Source: Shewanella sp. NFH-SH190041 (GTDB taxonomy: Bacteria > Pseudomonadota > Gammaproteobacteria > Enterobacterales > Shewanellaceae). Taken from it: a stretch of DNA of 64,000 nucleotides. The DNA lies in the NCBI RefSeq assembly GCF_024363255.1, contig NZ_AP026070.1, forward strand, positions 3,038,001 through 3,102,000, given 5' to 3'. The position numbers and the translations under genes were made by a program. This document shows, in pieces, positions 36,857 to 45,758 of the stretch. The notes beneath the pieces were generated by a model that was not told where the DNA came from, made no database searches, and saw only the letters and a list, made by a program, of their open reading frames with translations. Each line of letters opens with the position of its first letter. Positions within the stretch are counted from its first letter, which is position 1.

Positions 36857-37855
36857 TCATCCCCGAGGTAAGGTAAAACGCGCTACCTTGCCGGCGGGGT
36901 AATCCGCCAGACTGATATTCTCGCCGTTATATTTCAGGGTGACAACCTGTGGTGCCCCGATAACTAAATTAAATGGCGGAACACCTGTCACATTAAGAGG
37001 GTGAGTTGCTTTTTTAACGCCGTGGATCAGCACCTTGCCTGTTGCATCCTCCACTTTCATCCAGCAGTCACCGCTTAAGTTTAAAGACAATTTAGCGGTG
37101 TCAGTCACCTCAGCGGGTAGTGGCGGAATATCATCGGCACTAGCCGGTGTCACCGTCGTAGTATCATGCGTTACCGCAGGAGACGCTGGGATAGTGGCTG
37201 ATTGCTGTGGTGCGGATGTTGGTGTCGCCTGTGGCTCAGGCTTAGCTGGCAGGGTCAAACTTTCATCCTGCGCCGGATCCATATCCCCTTGTTGCAAATC
37301 AACGGGGGTCTGTTGAGCGCTGGTATCAGCAACGGGTATACCCGCAGCTTCGCCACCCATCTCTTCAGCAGCAGCGACCTCTTCAACACTAGGGCGGGAT
37401 AAATCCAACTCTGTGCTATCTGATGTTTTCTGCATCCACCACAACACCAAAAGTGCAACAGAGACTAACGCAATCACCCAGGTCACTAGAGTCAGACGGT
37501 TATCACCGGCTTTTTTAGCTGTTTTACGGGAAAAACTCTGCATAGCCGGCTCAGTTTCACTGGGCACCTGGTGTTCCAGACAGGCCATAACGAGGGCTTC
37601 ATCTGCCCCAACGATACGGGCAAAACTCCGTACATAACCCCGGGCATAGGTTGCCGAAGGCATATTATCGAATTTATCGGCTTCGATATTTTCAACCAGA
37701 GACGGTCGCAGATGTAAGCGGGAGGCAATGTCATCAATCGTCATACCTGAGGCCTGGCGAGCTTCGCGTAAGATGGCCCCAAGGGTTGCGGTCAGTTCCT
37801 TCGTTGGTTCAGTTACCGTTTCATCCTTGAGTAACTCTTTCTGATCTTCAGTCAT
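36857..37855 (-). CDS. rodZ: Cytoskeletal protein RodZ
   Basis: A 332-residue bitopic membrane protein that links MreB to the elongation machinery. Domain order: cytoplasmic HTH_25 (about residues 25-95, LGAILREARQASGMTIDDIA, SRLHLRPSLVENIEADKF), a basic juxtamembrane stretch, one membrane helix near residue 122 (LVTWVIALVSVALLVLWWM), a long Pro/Thr/Gln-rich linker, and a periplasmic beta domain at the end (DCWMKVEDATGKVLIHGVKK). Its ATG overlaps the pilW stop by one base (TAATG). Confidence 0.93.
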   Translation of the reverse strand: MTEDQKELLKDETVTEPTKELTATLGAILREARQASGMTIDDIASRLHLRPSLVENIEADKFDNMPSATYARGYVRSFARIVGADEALVMACLEHQVPSETEPAMQSFSRKTAKKAGDNRLTLVTWVIALVSVALLVLWWMQKTSDSTELDLSRPSVEEVAAAEEMGGEAAGIPVADTSAQQTPVDLQQGDMDPAQDESLTLPAKPEPQATPTSAPQQSATIPASPAVTHDTTTVTPASADDIPPLPAEVTDTAKLSLNLSGDCWMKVEDATGKVLIHGVKKATHPLNVTGVPPFNLVIGAPQVVTLKYNGENISLADYPAGKVARFTLPRG

Positions 37856-38637
37856 TAATTAAAATTAGCCCGGTATTGCTTGGCCTGTTCAGAGGCCGGA
37901 AACTTCGCCAGTAAAGTGATACCTAGCTGTTTCGCGGCATCGGTATTATGCAGGCCCTGCTCAATTTTAATGCCAAGCGCCAAACTCTGAGCCGATTCAA
38001 TCGCTACCCTGTGGTAACGGGCCAGTTCATTACGTGCTAACGGATAATCCTGCTGGATTAGCGCCAGCTCGGTTAACTCAAGCAGTGAACTTGCCCGGCG
38101 GGGCTCATATTTCAGCGCCATTGTGAAATAGCGTCTTGCCTTATCCATTAATCCCGCTTCCCGGCTACAAATTCCTAAATTCTCATAGCTGGAGGCGATA
38201 CGGGTATAGTCCGGGGTATTGATGGCAGCCAGAAACATCTGTTCTGCTTTATCATACTTGCGTTCCTTACACAGAAACACCCCGAAATTATTTTTTGCAT
38301 CGCCGGATGGATTACGGGTTTCCACAGCATCCCGATAGGCCTGTTCAGCCCGCGGAATGTCTCCTACGGTTTGATAGTAATACGCCAGTGCAACATGCAC
38401 TTCTTCCAAGTCAGGTGCGTGGCCATAAGCCTTATCCAAGTTGTATTTGGCTTGCTCACTGTTCCCCCGGCGTAAATAAGTCAACCCTAATTGCATCCGC
38501 TCACGGGCGGCTGCAGTACGATCAAACTTTCTCTCCTTTACCGGAATATCAGTGCCACTGTATGTTTGCTCGGTAACACATGCCGCTGACAGTACACTCA
38601 GCAACAGTGCCCCCAGCATTGGCAATCCCTGCTTCAT
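37855..38637 (-). CDS. pilW: Type IV pilus biogenesis lipoprotein PilW/PilF
   Basis: A 260-residue lipoprotein with lipobox LSAAC at about residues 16-20 and six TPR units (for example LGLTYLRRGNSEQAKYNLDK, ALAYYYQTVGDIPRAEQAYR, NFGVFLCKERKYDKAEQMF). It is the pilotin that brings the PilQ secretin to the outer membrane. Naming differs between species (PilW, PilF). First of the rodZ-ispG cluster, 125 bases downstream of rlmN. Confidence 0.92.
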   Translation of the reverse strand: MKQGLPMLGALLLSVLSAACVTEQTYSGTDIPVKERKFDRTAAARERMQLGLTYLRRGNSEQAKYNLDKAYGHAPDLEEVHVALAYYYQTVGDIPRAEQAYRDAVETRNPSGDAKNNFGVFLCKERKYDKAEQMFLAAINTPDYTRIASSYENLGICSREAGLMDKARRYFTMALKYEPRRASSLLELTELALIQQDYPLARNELARYHRVAIESAQSLALGIKIEQGLHNTDAAKQLGITLLAKFPASEQAKQYRANFN

Positions 38638-38762
38638 GACTTCTACCTGACTGGTTGGCCTGTTGACCCGGCGGCACTCATTGCCATAGGGCCAGATACA
38701 CAGCTATAACAGAGACACTAACGGCCTCTGTTTAACAAAAAGATAACTGTGCAAACAATGAA

Positions 38763-39884
38763 TTAGCTTATTTTGACTGAAATTTGCTGCTCTTGCATGC
38801 GTTTTTTCGCTAAACGCTTAGTGCGGTCGCGAACATCACCGGCCAACTGGCCACAAGCGGCATCAATATCATCGCCGCGGGTTTTACGCACGATAACTGT
38901 CAGGCCATAGTCCATCAGCACTTTGGCAAAACGATCAATCCGAGAATTGGATGACCGACCATATGGGGAACCCGGATATGGATTGAAAGGAATCAAGTTA
39001 ACTTTACAAGGGGTGTCTTTCATCAACTTCGCCAGCTGATGCGCTTGATCGGTTGAATCATTGATATGATCCAGCATGACATATTCTAGCGTCACACGAC
39101 CACGATTTGCATTAGAGCGACTGATATAGTCACGGATCCCAGCCAAGAACATATCCAGTGGATATTTTTTATTAATAGGTACCAACTCATTGCGCAAATC
39201 ATCCGTCGGCGCATGAATACTCACCGCCAGCGCAACATCCAATGCATCAGCCAGTTTAGACAATGCAGGCACTACCCCAGACGTCGATACAGTCACCCGA
39301 CGCTTGGATAAACCAAAGCCAAAATCATCCAGCATAATATTGATAGCTGGGATCACATTGGCTAAGTTCAGTAACGGTTCACCCATGCCCATCATGACTA
39401 CATTCGAGATAGGGCGCTCACCGGTTTCTTTGGCAAAGCCCAAAAAGTGGGAAACCCGCCAAATCTGACCAGCAATCTCTGCCACTGTCAGGTTACGGTT
39501 AAAGCCCTGCTGGGCGGTTGAGCAAAAAGCACATTCCAGTGCACACCCTACCTGGGAAGACACACACAAGGTGGCGCGATCATCTTCAGGAATGTATACG
39601 GTTTCGACTTCTTGGCCTTCACCAACATTGATGGAAAACTTGATAGTGCCATCAGATGACTTCTGATAGCTGGAAATTTCTGGTGCGCGGATTTCGCAAC
39701 GCTCATTTAGCTTAGCCCGCAGTACCTTGTTGATATTGGTCATCTCATTGAAGTCACTGACACCAAAGTGATAGATCCACTTCATCAGCTGATCAACGCG
39801 AAATGGCTTTTCCCCCATTTCCACCAGCATCTCCCGCATCGCATTGCGATCCAGGTCCAATAAATTGATCTTTGTCTCACTCAT
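38763..39884 (-). CDS. rlmN: Dual-specificity 23S rRNA/tRNA adenine C2-methyltransferase RlmN
   Basis: A 373-residue radical SAM enzyme that methylates C2 of A2503 in 23S rRNA and A37 in some tRNAs. Start [20 protein letters not shown] at ATG 39884; the frame from 40022 adds 46 residues without family match. The 4Fe-4S cysteines are in [18 protein letters not shown] near residue 125, SAM-binding [10 protein letters not shown] follows, and the C-terminal methyl-carrying cysteine is in [12 protein letters not shown]. Substrate positions are those known for the family. Confidence 0.96.
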   Translation of the reverse strand: MSETKINLLDLDRNAMREMLVEMGEKPFRVDQLMKWIYHFGVSDFNEMTNINKVLRAKLNERCEIRAPEISSYQKSSDGTIKFSINVGEGQEVETVYIPEDDRATLCVSSQVGCALECAFCSTAQQGFNRNLTVAEIAGQIWRVSHFLGFAKETGERPISNVVMMGMGEPLLNLANVIPAINIMLDDFGFGLSKRRVTVSTSGVVPALSKLADALDVALAVSIHAPTDDLRNELVPINKKYPLDMFLAGIRDYISRSNANRGRVTLEYVMLDHINDSTDQAHQLAKLMKDTPCKVNLIPFNPYPGSPYGRSSNSRIDRFAKVLMDYGLTVIVRKTRGDDIDAACGQLAGDVRDRTKRLAKKRMQEQQISVKIS

Positions 39885-39975
39885 CAGGGCTAACCTCAAA
39901 AAAACCGAAAACCTGCAACAGGGCGGGGAATTATACAGATATGGGGCTGTTTTAGCCAGATCTGCCACATTGCAG

Positions 39976-40001
39976 CGAAAAGGGAGCCGAAGCTCCCTTA
40001 A
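39976..40001 (-). terminator. UUCG-loop terminator after sstT
   Basis: Minus strand AAGGGAGC-TTCG-GCTCCCTT then TTTT (39980-39999 plus tail). A stable tetraloop hairpin 57 bases past the sstT stop. Confidence 0.88.
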
Positions 40002-40057
40002 ATCATGCTGTTTTAACGGCATGCGCCGTTAAACGTCGTTATTGCCTTTGGCAAGTC

Positions 40058-41305
40058 TTAGCCTAACTCAGCACCTGTGCGGCTTAGGCTTTGCTGCCGG
40101 GAGGCTGACTCACATGCGGCAGCGGTAAAGAGCACGTCGGTGGAACTGTTCAGGGCGGTTTCTGCCGCATCCTGGATCACCCCGATAATAAAGCCGACCG
40201 CAACGACTTGCATCGCAACATCATTGGAGATCCCAAATAAGCTACAAGCCAGCGGGATAAGCAATAGTGATCCACCGGCAACCCCAGAGGCACCACAAGC
40301 AGAAACTGCGGCCAAAATACTGAGCAGTAATGCCGTGAAAATATCCACTTCAATGCCCAAAGTATGCACCGCTGCCAAAGTCAGAATAGTGATAGTAATC
40401 GCTGCGCCACCCATATTAATAGTGGCCCCCAGCGGAATGGAGACAGAATAGGTGTCTTCATGCAACTTAAGCTTTTCACACAAGGCCATATTCACTGGGA
40501 TATTGGCAGCACTGGAGCGAGTAAAGAAAGCGGTAACACCACTTTCACGCAAACACTGAAATACCAATGGATATGGATTACGGCGGGTCATCACAAAGAC
40601 AATCAATGGATTAACCACCAAGGCGATGATCGCCATGGCGCCAAGTAACACCGCCAGCAGTTGCAGATAACCGGCTAACGCCGCAAAGCCGGTTTTGGCA
40701 AATGTGGCCGCGACTAAGCCAAAAATACCGATAGGGGCCAGACGGATAATAAAACGCACCATTTGAGAGATGCTGTGGCTCATATCCGCAAACACCTGCT
40801 TGGTACTATTGCTGGCATGATGCAGGGCAAAGCCTAAGCCAACCCCCCAAGTCAAAATACCGATATAGTTACCAGTCAATAAAGCGTTAATCGGGTTATC
40901 CACCAGCTTAAATAGCAGGGTATGAATCACTTCACCAATGCCTTCTGGCGGCGTGGCTCCCTGAGCCCCAGCGGCCAAAACCAAGGTAGTCGGGAACAGA
41001 AAACTCATCATCACGGCAGTTAAGGCTGCCGCAAAGGTGCCAAACAGATACAGCACGACAATAGGCCGCATACTGGTTTGCGTATTTTTCTTCTGATTGG
41101 CAATAGAAGATGCCACGAGAATAAAGACCAAAATAGGGGCGATGGCTTTTAACGCACCAACAAACAGACCACCGAGAAACTCAACCTGTTTAGCCCCTTC
41201 CGGAGACCATTGTGCCAGTGCAACACCGGCGAGGATCCCCACTAAAATTTGCAGTACGAGACTGCCGTTGACCACCCGGGCCAACAAAGATTTTTTCTGA
41301 TTCAT
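40058..41305 (-). CDS. sstT: Sodium:serine/threonine symporter SstT
   Basis: A 415-residue dicarboxylate/amino-acid:cation symporter, the SstT length. It has eight membrane helices plus two re-entrant hairpins; the substrate region reads [18 protein letters not shown] and the sodium-binding helix [19 protein letters not shown], both typical of Sst[21 protein letters not shown] marks the second hairpin. It imports serine and threonine. Monocistronic, with a leader hairpin CTGACTG/CAGTCAG at 41400-41422 in its upstream region. Confidence 0.93.
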   Translation of the reverse strand: MNQKKSLLARVVNGSLVLQILVGILAGVALAQWSPEGAKQVEFLGGLFVGALKAIAPILVFILVASSIANQKKNTQTSMRPIVVLYLFGTFAAALTAVMMSFLFPTTLVLAAGAQGATPPEGIGEVIHTLLFKLVDNPINALLTGNYIGILTWGVGLGFALHHASNSTKQVFADMSHSISQMVRFIIRLAPIGIFGLVAATFAKTGFAALAGYLQLLAVLLGAMAIIALVVNPLIVFVMTRRNPYPLVFQCLRESGVTAFFTRSSAANIPVNMALCEKLKLHEDTYSVSIPLGATINMGGAAITITILTLAAVHTLGIEVDIFTALLLSILAAVSACGASGVAGGSLLLIPLACSLFGISNDVAMQVVAVGFIIGVIQDAAETALNSSTDVLFTAAACESASRQQSLSRTGAELG

Positions 41306-41637
41306 GCCTTGACCTTTTTATAATATCGGAGCCATTTTGCTGGTGTCCCATAAAAACAGACATTACTGCCGGTTTTTCACCTCTGACTCTTCGAGAAGCC
41401 TGACTGTCCTTCACGCAGTCAGATAAAGAAGGGTTGTATAGGATGTGTCGGACTTTGTCTAGCAAATGGTGTGATCCGTGCTGCAGTTTAAAAACCACTG
41501 CACAAAACATCGACAAACCGGACTATAACAGTGGTTTGTCAATGCTTGACGCGACAATAGGCATGATATCCCCACGGACACATCAGAACCGATGTGTTAA
41601 CTTAATCGATCAGGCTAATATACCGCAGGGAAACACT
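41306..41637. other. sstT upstream region
   Basis: 332 bases. Only the 7-bp hairpin at 41400-41422 stands out, about 95 bases before the sstT start; I see no clear promoter and no gene. Confidence 0.5.
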
Positions 41638-42525
41638 TCAGTCACTCCACCCCCGACGGGCACCATTTAGCATGGCATGAATAAGTTCATCGGCGTCAAA
41701 CTTGGTTAGCGCCTCATTGGCTCCCACTTGGTGAGCTTGGCTGACACTTATCTCACTGGACAGTGAAGTATGCAGAATAATATAGGTCTCTGCCAGTGCC
41801 GGGGTATTACGCACCTCGAAAGTCAGCTCATAGCCATCAAGCCCTGGCATTTCAATATCACTGACCAGAATATCCACAGGGTGCCCTGCACGGGCATTTT
41901 CCTGCATTAATTCCAACGCACTGACCCCGTTATCAGTTACCTGATAAAAGATATTCAGCGCATCTAACGCATCAGACAATTGTTTGCGGGCCACTTTAGA
42001 ATCATCCACCAACAAAATCTTCATCGGTTTTAGCATTTCCCGCTGCACATCCGTCACGGCAGCATAATGCTTATCAAATGGGAAGATATGAGACATCAGC
42101 AGTTCAACATCCAATAATTGGATCAACTGCTCATCGTGTCGAGTGACACCTGTGATAAAAGCTCTTTTCCCCAAGTTAGTTGGCGGCGTTTCAATATCAT
42201 GCCAATTACAATCGATAATACGGTCGATGCCTCGCACCAGAAAACCGGTCAACTGCCGATGACAATCAGTAATGATAATAAAAGACTGTGCCCGCTCGGC
42301 ATCAGTGATCGCCGGATAGCCTACAGCTTTGGCCATATCGACGACAGGAATAACCTTGCCTCTGAGGGTTGTTGCCCCAAGAATTGCCGGATGGCTACAA
42401 GGGATCTGGCTTAAAGGCGTGTAAGGGACAAGTTCTCTGATTTTCAGTGTGCCCAGGGCAAACAGCTGTTTTGATGTCAGCCGAAATAAAAGCAGCCCCT
42501 GGGACTGGCTGGCTTTGGACGTCAT
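41638..42525 (-). CDS. cheV: Chemotaxis coupling protein CheV
   Basis: About 295 residues from ATG 42525 (MTSKASQSQGLLLFRL), preceded by AGGTGG. Domain order is a CheW-like coupling domain (residues 10-155, FALGTLKIRELVPYTPLSQI, ILGATTLRGKVIPVVDMAKA) and a response-regulator receiver domain (about 170-295). The latter has acidic residues in ILLVDDSKVARK, phospho-acceptor D in VSDIEMPGLDGYELT, T/S in LHTSLS and K in ALTKFDAD. It couples chemoreceptors to CheA and is itself phosphorylated. Not next to other chemotaxis genes. Confidence 0.92.
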   Translation of the reverse strand: MTSKASQSQGLLLFRLTSKQLFALGTLKIRELVPYTPLSQIPCSHPAILGATTLRGKVIPVVDMAKAVGYPAITDAERAQSFIIITDCHRQLTGFLVRGIDRIIDCNWHDIETPPTNLGKRAFITGVTRHDEQLIQLLDVELLMSHIFPFDKHYAAVTDVQREMLKPMKILLVDDSKVARKQLSDALDALNIFYQVTDNGVSALELMQENARAGHPVDILVSDIEMPGLDGYELTFEVRNTPALAETYIILHTSLSSEISVSQAHQVGANEALTKFDADELIHAMLNGARRGWSD

Positions 42526-42705
42526 GGTTATTACCACCTGCTACAAGTGTCATGCTAAAGTTGCAGGTGGACTTATAACAATTCAATCAAGCAATTACAA
42601 TTGCATACCTCTATGTGAACTCGCACCAGCCACTATAAAGAGGCATATCGCGTCCGTTTGCCTACAAATGCAGCAAACTAGGACAACGAATCAGCCAACA
42701 CATTA

Positions 42706-43176
42706 TTATTGCATGGCGTAAATCACATCAAAGACAAACTGATCCCAGCCATCGCGATTAAATGCCAGCTCATGCACAGCTCTAACCTGACTCACAGCAT
42801 GAACAGGAGCTGCCCCGATACTGACCAAATAACAGGCCATGACCAACGCAGTCCATTCATTGCCCGTAGCACAGTGCAGCAAGACAGGCATATTCTGCTC
42901 TCGGCATTGCTGGATATCCGCCACAATGTTAGTGAGTTGTTGCGTCAGTTGTGCAGTCACCGGCTCACTTAGCAACCCTGGCGTAGTCACAGCTGGCAAC
43001 AGGCAGTTAAACTGCTGCAATCCTGACAATCCGGCCTTTATCCCATCACTGAGCGGCGTTAAGGAATAAATACATTGTATGCCAGCCGACATCAGGGCTG
43101 CTGGCGTCCATGCCTCACTTGCTGGACTACACCGCCCAGCCACTTCACCTTCAATCAACCAAAAAACATGTTGCAT
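42706..43176 (-). CDS. Dual-specificity-phosphatase-fold protein lacking the catalytic arginine
   Basis: A 156-residue cytoplasmic protein beginning MQHVFWLIEGEVAGRCSPAS, like a group of small bacterial phosphatases with FWLIEG-LAGR starts. The signature loop should read HCxxGxxR; here it reads HCATGNEWTALV near residue 110, so the nucleophile cysteine is present but the phosphate-binding arginine is tryptophan (TGG). One base change from CGG would explain it. The general-acid aspartate cannot be placed with confidence. It may be a pseudophosphatase that binds ligand, or a newly inactivated gene. Between a DEAD-box gene and cheV on the minus strand. Confidence 0.65.
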   Translation of the reverse strand: MQHVFWLIEGEVAGRCSPASEAWTPAALMSAGIQCIYSLTPLSDGIKAGLSGLQQFNCLLPAVTTPGLLSEPVTAQLTQQLTNIVADIQQCREQNMPVLLHCATGNEWTALVMACYLVSIGAAPVHAVSQVRAVHELAFNRDGWDQFVFDVIYAMQ

Positions 43177-43226
43177 ATAGTTTCCTGCTAAATCATGGAA
43201 TGCTCAACCTAGGCACTATGAAGAAA

Positions 43227-44495
43227 TCAGGGCTGCTGGTTTTTGACTGATGGCACAGTTTTATTATCTGGCTTACACCCTTTTGATACTTTTTTGCTCT
43301 GACTCACAGGCTTGGCTGACGCTGTGACAGAGCTTTGCTCCGGAGTAAATTCAAACCCAGGAAATTGCTGACGCGGCAATCGTAACTTATGTTTTTTTTC
43401 TATCACCCGAAAATGATGAAACTCATCAGGACAAATCAATGAAAACGCTTCACCACTGGCGCCAGCACGGCCAGTGCGACCGATACGGTGAATATAGTCC
43501 GCCGGGCTGCGAGGTAATTCATAGTTAACCACCGCCGGTAAACCGGTAATATCAAGTCCCCTTGCGGCAATATCTGTGGCGATAAGCAGTTTAATGCGGC
43601 CCTGTTTAAAGCCATCCAATACACTGCTGCGATTACCTTGGGATTTATCACCATGGAACACCTCTGCCCGGATCCCCGCACGCTGTAGTTTCTGCTGTAA
43701 CCGATTACAGGTTTGCTTGGCATTAGCAAAAACTAACACTTGCGGCCACTGGTGTTGGGCTAGCAGTTTAATCAGAAGTTGTGTTTTACGGGGCTGTTCC
43801 ACCTCATACACCTGCTGATGAATATCCGCCGGCTCAGTCTGCTGACATAAATCAATCACTACAGGCTGGTTAAGTAGACTATCCGCCAACGCTGCAACCG
43901 TATCACCAAATGTGGCAGAGAAAAACGCGGTCTGTCGCCGAGTGGGTAATTGGGCAAACAGTGCATTCAACTCGTCACTGAACCCCAGTCCCAAAAGCTT
44001 ATCGGCCTCATCCAGTACCAGATACTCAAGCTGGGCTAATTTCAGGGCATTTTTCCCCAGTAGATCCAATAAACGGCCAGGAGTCGCCACAACGATATCC
44101 GCCCCACCCCGTAGCGCCAACATCTGCGGATTAAGCGACACACCACCAAATAAGGTGACAATTTTCAATGGCCGATTTAACTGTGCCCCGTAGCGATGTA
44201 GATCTGCCCCCACCTGTTGAGCCAATTCCCGACTAGGCAATAACACAAGCGCCCGAACCTGATTACCCCGAGCGTTAGCGGCACGACCAGAAAGCAATTG
44301 CAACAGTGGTAAACCAAAAGCTGCCGTTTTCCCAGAGCCAGTATTAGCTCTCACCCGAATATCAGCCCCGGCCAGCATAGGGGCAATACTGTGTTGCTGT
44401 ACTGCTGTCGGCTGGTTAAAGCCCAAAGTATCCAACTGCTGACAAAGAGAAGGAATAAGTCCTAAAGACTGAAATGAGATGGGGTGGGTTTGCAT
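43227..44495 (-). CDS. DEAD-box ATP-dependent RNA helicase (RhlE-like)
   Basis: About 422 residues, start MQTHPISFQSLGLIPSLCQQ at ATG 44495. The Q motif is GFNQPTAVQQHSI, motif I is ANTGSGKTAAF, motif II is VLDEADKLL, motif III is FFSATF, and motifs V and VI are ATDIAARGLDI and YIHRIGRTGRAG. The C-terminal tail (after about residue 375) is short, with a basic, serine/lysine-rich end. It unwinds RNA in ribosome assembly or turnover. The short tail favours an RhlE-type protein over DeaD or DbpA, but the exact subfamily is uncertain. Confidence 0.9.
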   Translation of the reverse strand: MQTHPISFQSLGLIPSLCQQLDTLGFNQPTAVQQHSIAPMLAGADIRVRANTGSGKTAAFGLPLLQLLSGRAANARGNQVRALVLLPSRELAQQVGADLHRYGAQLNRPLKIVTLFGGVSLNPQMLALRGGADIVVATPGRLLDLLGKNALKLAQLEYLVLDEADKLLGLGFSDELNALFAQLPTRRQTAFFSATFGDTVAALADSLLNQPVVIDLCQQTEPADIHQQVYEVEQPRKTQLLIKLLAQHQWPQVLVFANAKQTCNRLQQKLQRAGIRAEVFHGDKSQGNRSSVLDGFKQGRIKLLIATDIAARGLDITGLPAVVNYELPRSPADYIHRIGRTGRAGASGEAFSLICPDEFHHFRVIEKKHKLRLPRQQFPGFEFTPEQSSVTASAKPVSQSKKVSKGCKPDNKTVPSVKNQQP

Positions 44496-44824
44496 AAAGT
44501 GATTATGTCGCAATAAATAATATCAGGTCCGCATCATACCTGAATTAAAGGCTAAACGCTCACACCATGCCGCTGAGAAGATATAACGTACTCGACAATG
44601 CGCTTAGTACAACCAGCATAAACGCACAACAAATTTACCTAGGCATAAAACGCGAGCATTAACAATGCCGAAGCAACTGGCCGCCATGATCAAACAGCTT
44701 ATGATTCTGAATACTCCAGCACTCCATAATGCATCTCATGATATGCATAATGCTGACACAATGACGTTAATGGTCAGATTTAGCAAACCTTCAACATTCA
44801 TACCGCATCAGTCGCTTCAGTGGA
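44496..44824. other. Intergenic, nothing recognised
   Basis: 329 bases between the helicase and ogt. An open frame on the plus strand from 44665 runs into the ogt end and has no recognisable protein features. No hairpin with a T run was seen. Confidence 0.5.
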
Positions 44825-45346
44825 TTACGCATAACGCTGTTCCAAATCCAGCAAAAATTGCTTCATTTCCACCCCGTAAGCATATCCGGTTAACTTGCCA
44901 CTTTTCCCAATCACCCGATGACAGGGCACAATAATGGCTATCGGATTCGCCCCATTGGCGGCCCCTACCGCACGACAAGCATTGGGACGATTAATCCGCT
45001 GAGCAATATCCACATAAGCGCAATGATGGCCATATTCTATCGCCAATAGCGTTTGCCAGACTTGTTGCTGAAAAGCCGTGCCGCGCATATCCAGCGCTAA
45101 ATCAAACTGCTGACGCTGCCCAGCAAAATACTCATTCAACTGTGTAGCTGTCTTGACTAAATGCGTGGTAACCGCTTCAACATCAGGATGATGAACAACT
45201 ACAGTCACCGGGCTGGGCTGATCTTCACGTAATACGGATACCAGTCCCTGTGCCGAGGCGGTTAACTGTAATCGCCCCACAGGGCTGTCAACCTGACACA
45301 GGCCTAAAAGATCGGATGATTGTTGATAAAAAATCGGCGCTAACAT
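44825..45346 (-). CDS. ogt: Methylated-DNA--protein-cysteine methyltransferase
   Basis: About 173 residues from ATG 45346 (MLAPIFYQQSSDLLG), with GGAGAG upstream. The C-terminal domain has the helix-turn-helix ending in NRPNACRAVGAANGANP, and the acceptor cysteine in IIVPCHRVIGKSGKLTGYA near residue 140. It removes alkyl groups from O6 of guanine in a suicide reaction. Size and lack of an Ada-type zinc domain fit Ogt. Confidence 0.92.
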   Translation of the reverse strand: MLAPIFYQQSSDLLGLCQVDSPVGRLQLTASAQGLVSVLREDQPSPVTVVVHHPDVEAVTTHLVKTATQLNEYFAGQRQQFDLALDMRGTAFQQQVWQTLLAIEYGHHCAYVDIAQRINRPNACRAVGAANGANPIAIIVPCHRVIGKSGKLTGYAYGVEMKQFLLDLEQRYA

Positions 45347-45758
45347 GCTGCTCTCCTGCGAATAAATGCCTAGGGGCTCCCCTGCCATACCATCGTGTTG
45401 AGGGATAATACCAAGCCAGTCGCTTAGAACAAACTATTACGATTGCTCGCTCCACACTGATGTAGCTGATAAATAGATGTAAGTCATCACATACGCTATA
45501 CACTGCAAATAAAGCCGCTTTTGATAAGGCACCTAATACTGAAAGCATGCTATTGCTATCAACTTAGTCTGGTTATGTTTAATCAATTATGTTTAATCGT
45601 TTATCAGTAATTCCTTGAAGAGGCGTGATGATATTTATTCTTGCTTCACTATCGCTAAATATGACATCACCTCAATGACTTGTATAAATTTAAGCCAACG
45701 TGTGTAATACCGGTTAGGCCTACGGTATAAGTGTCCGCGATAATCACAAAGGAAGCTC
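45347..45758. other. Divergent region between ogt and the ABC exporter gene
   Basis: 412 bases with no gene. A short direct repeat TTATGTTTAATC occurs near 45573 and 45588. The ABC gene has an AAGGAAG ribosome site at its right edge. Confidence 0.45.

Noticed and set aside
44665..44934. 89-codon plus-strand frame overlapping ogt
   Set aside because: It reads antisense into the real ogt gene, has no ribosome site and no protein features.
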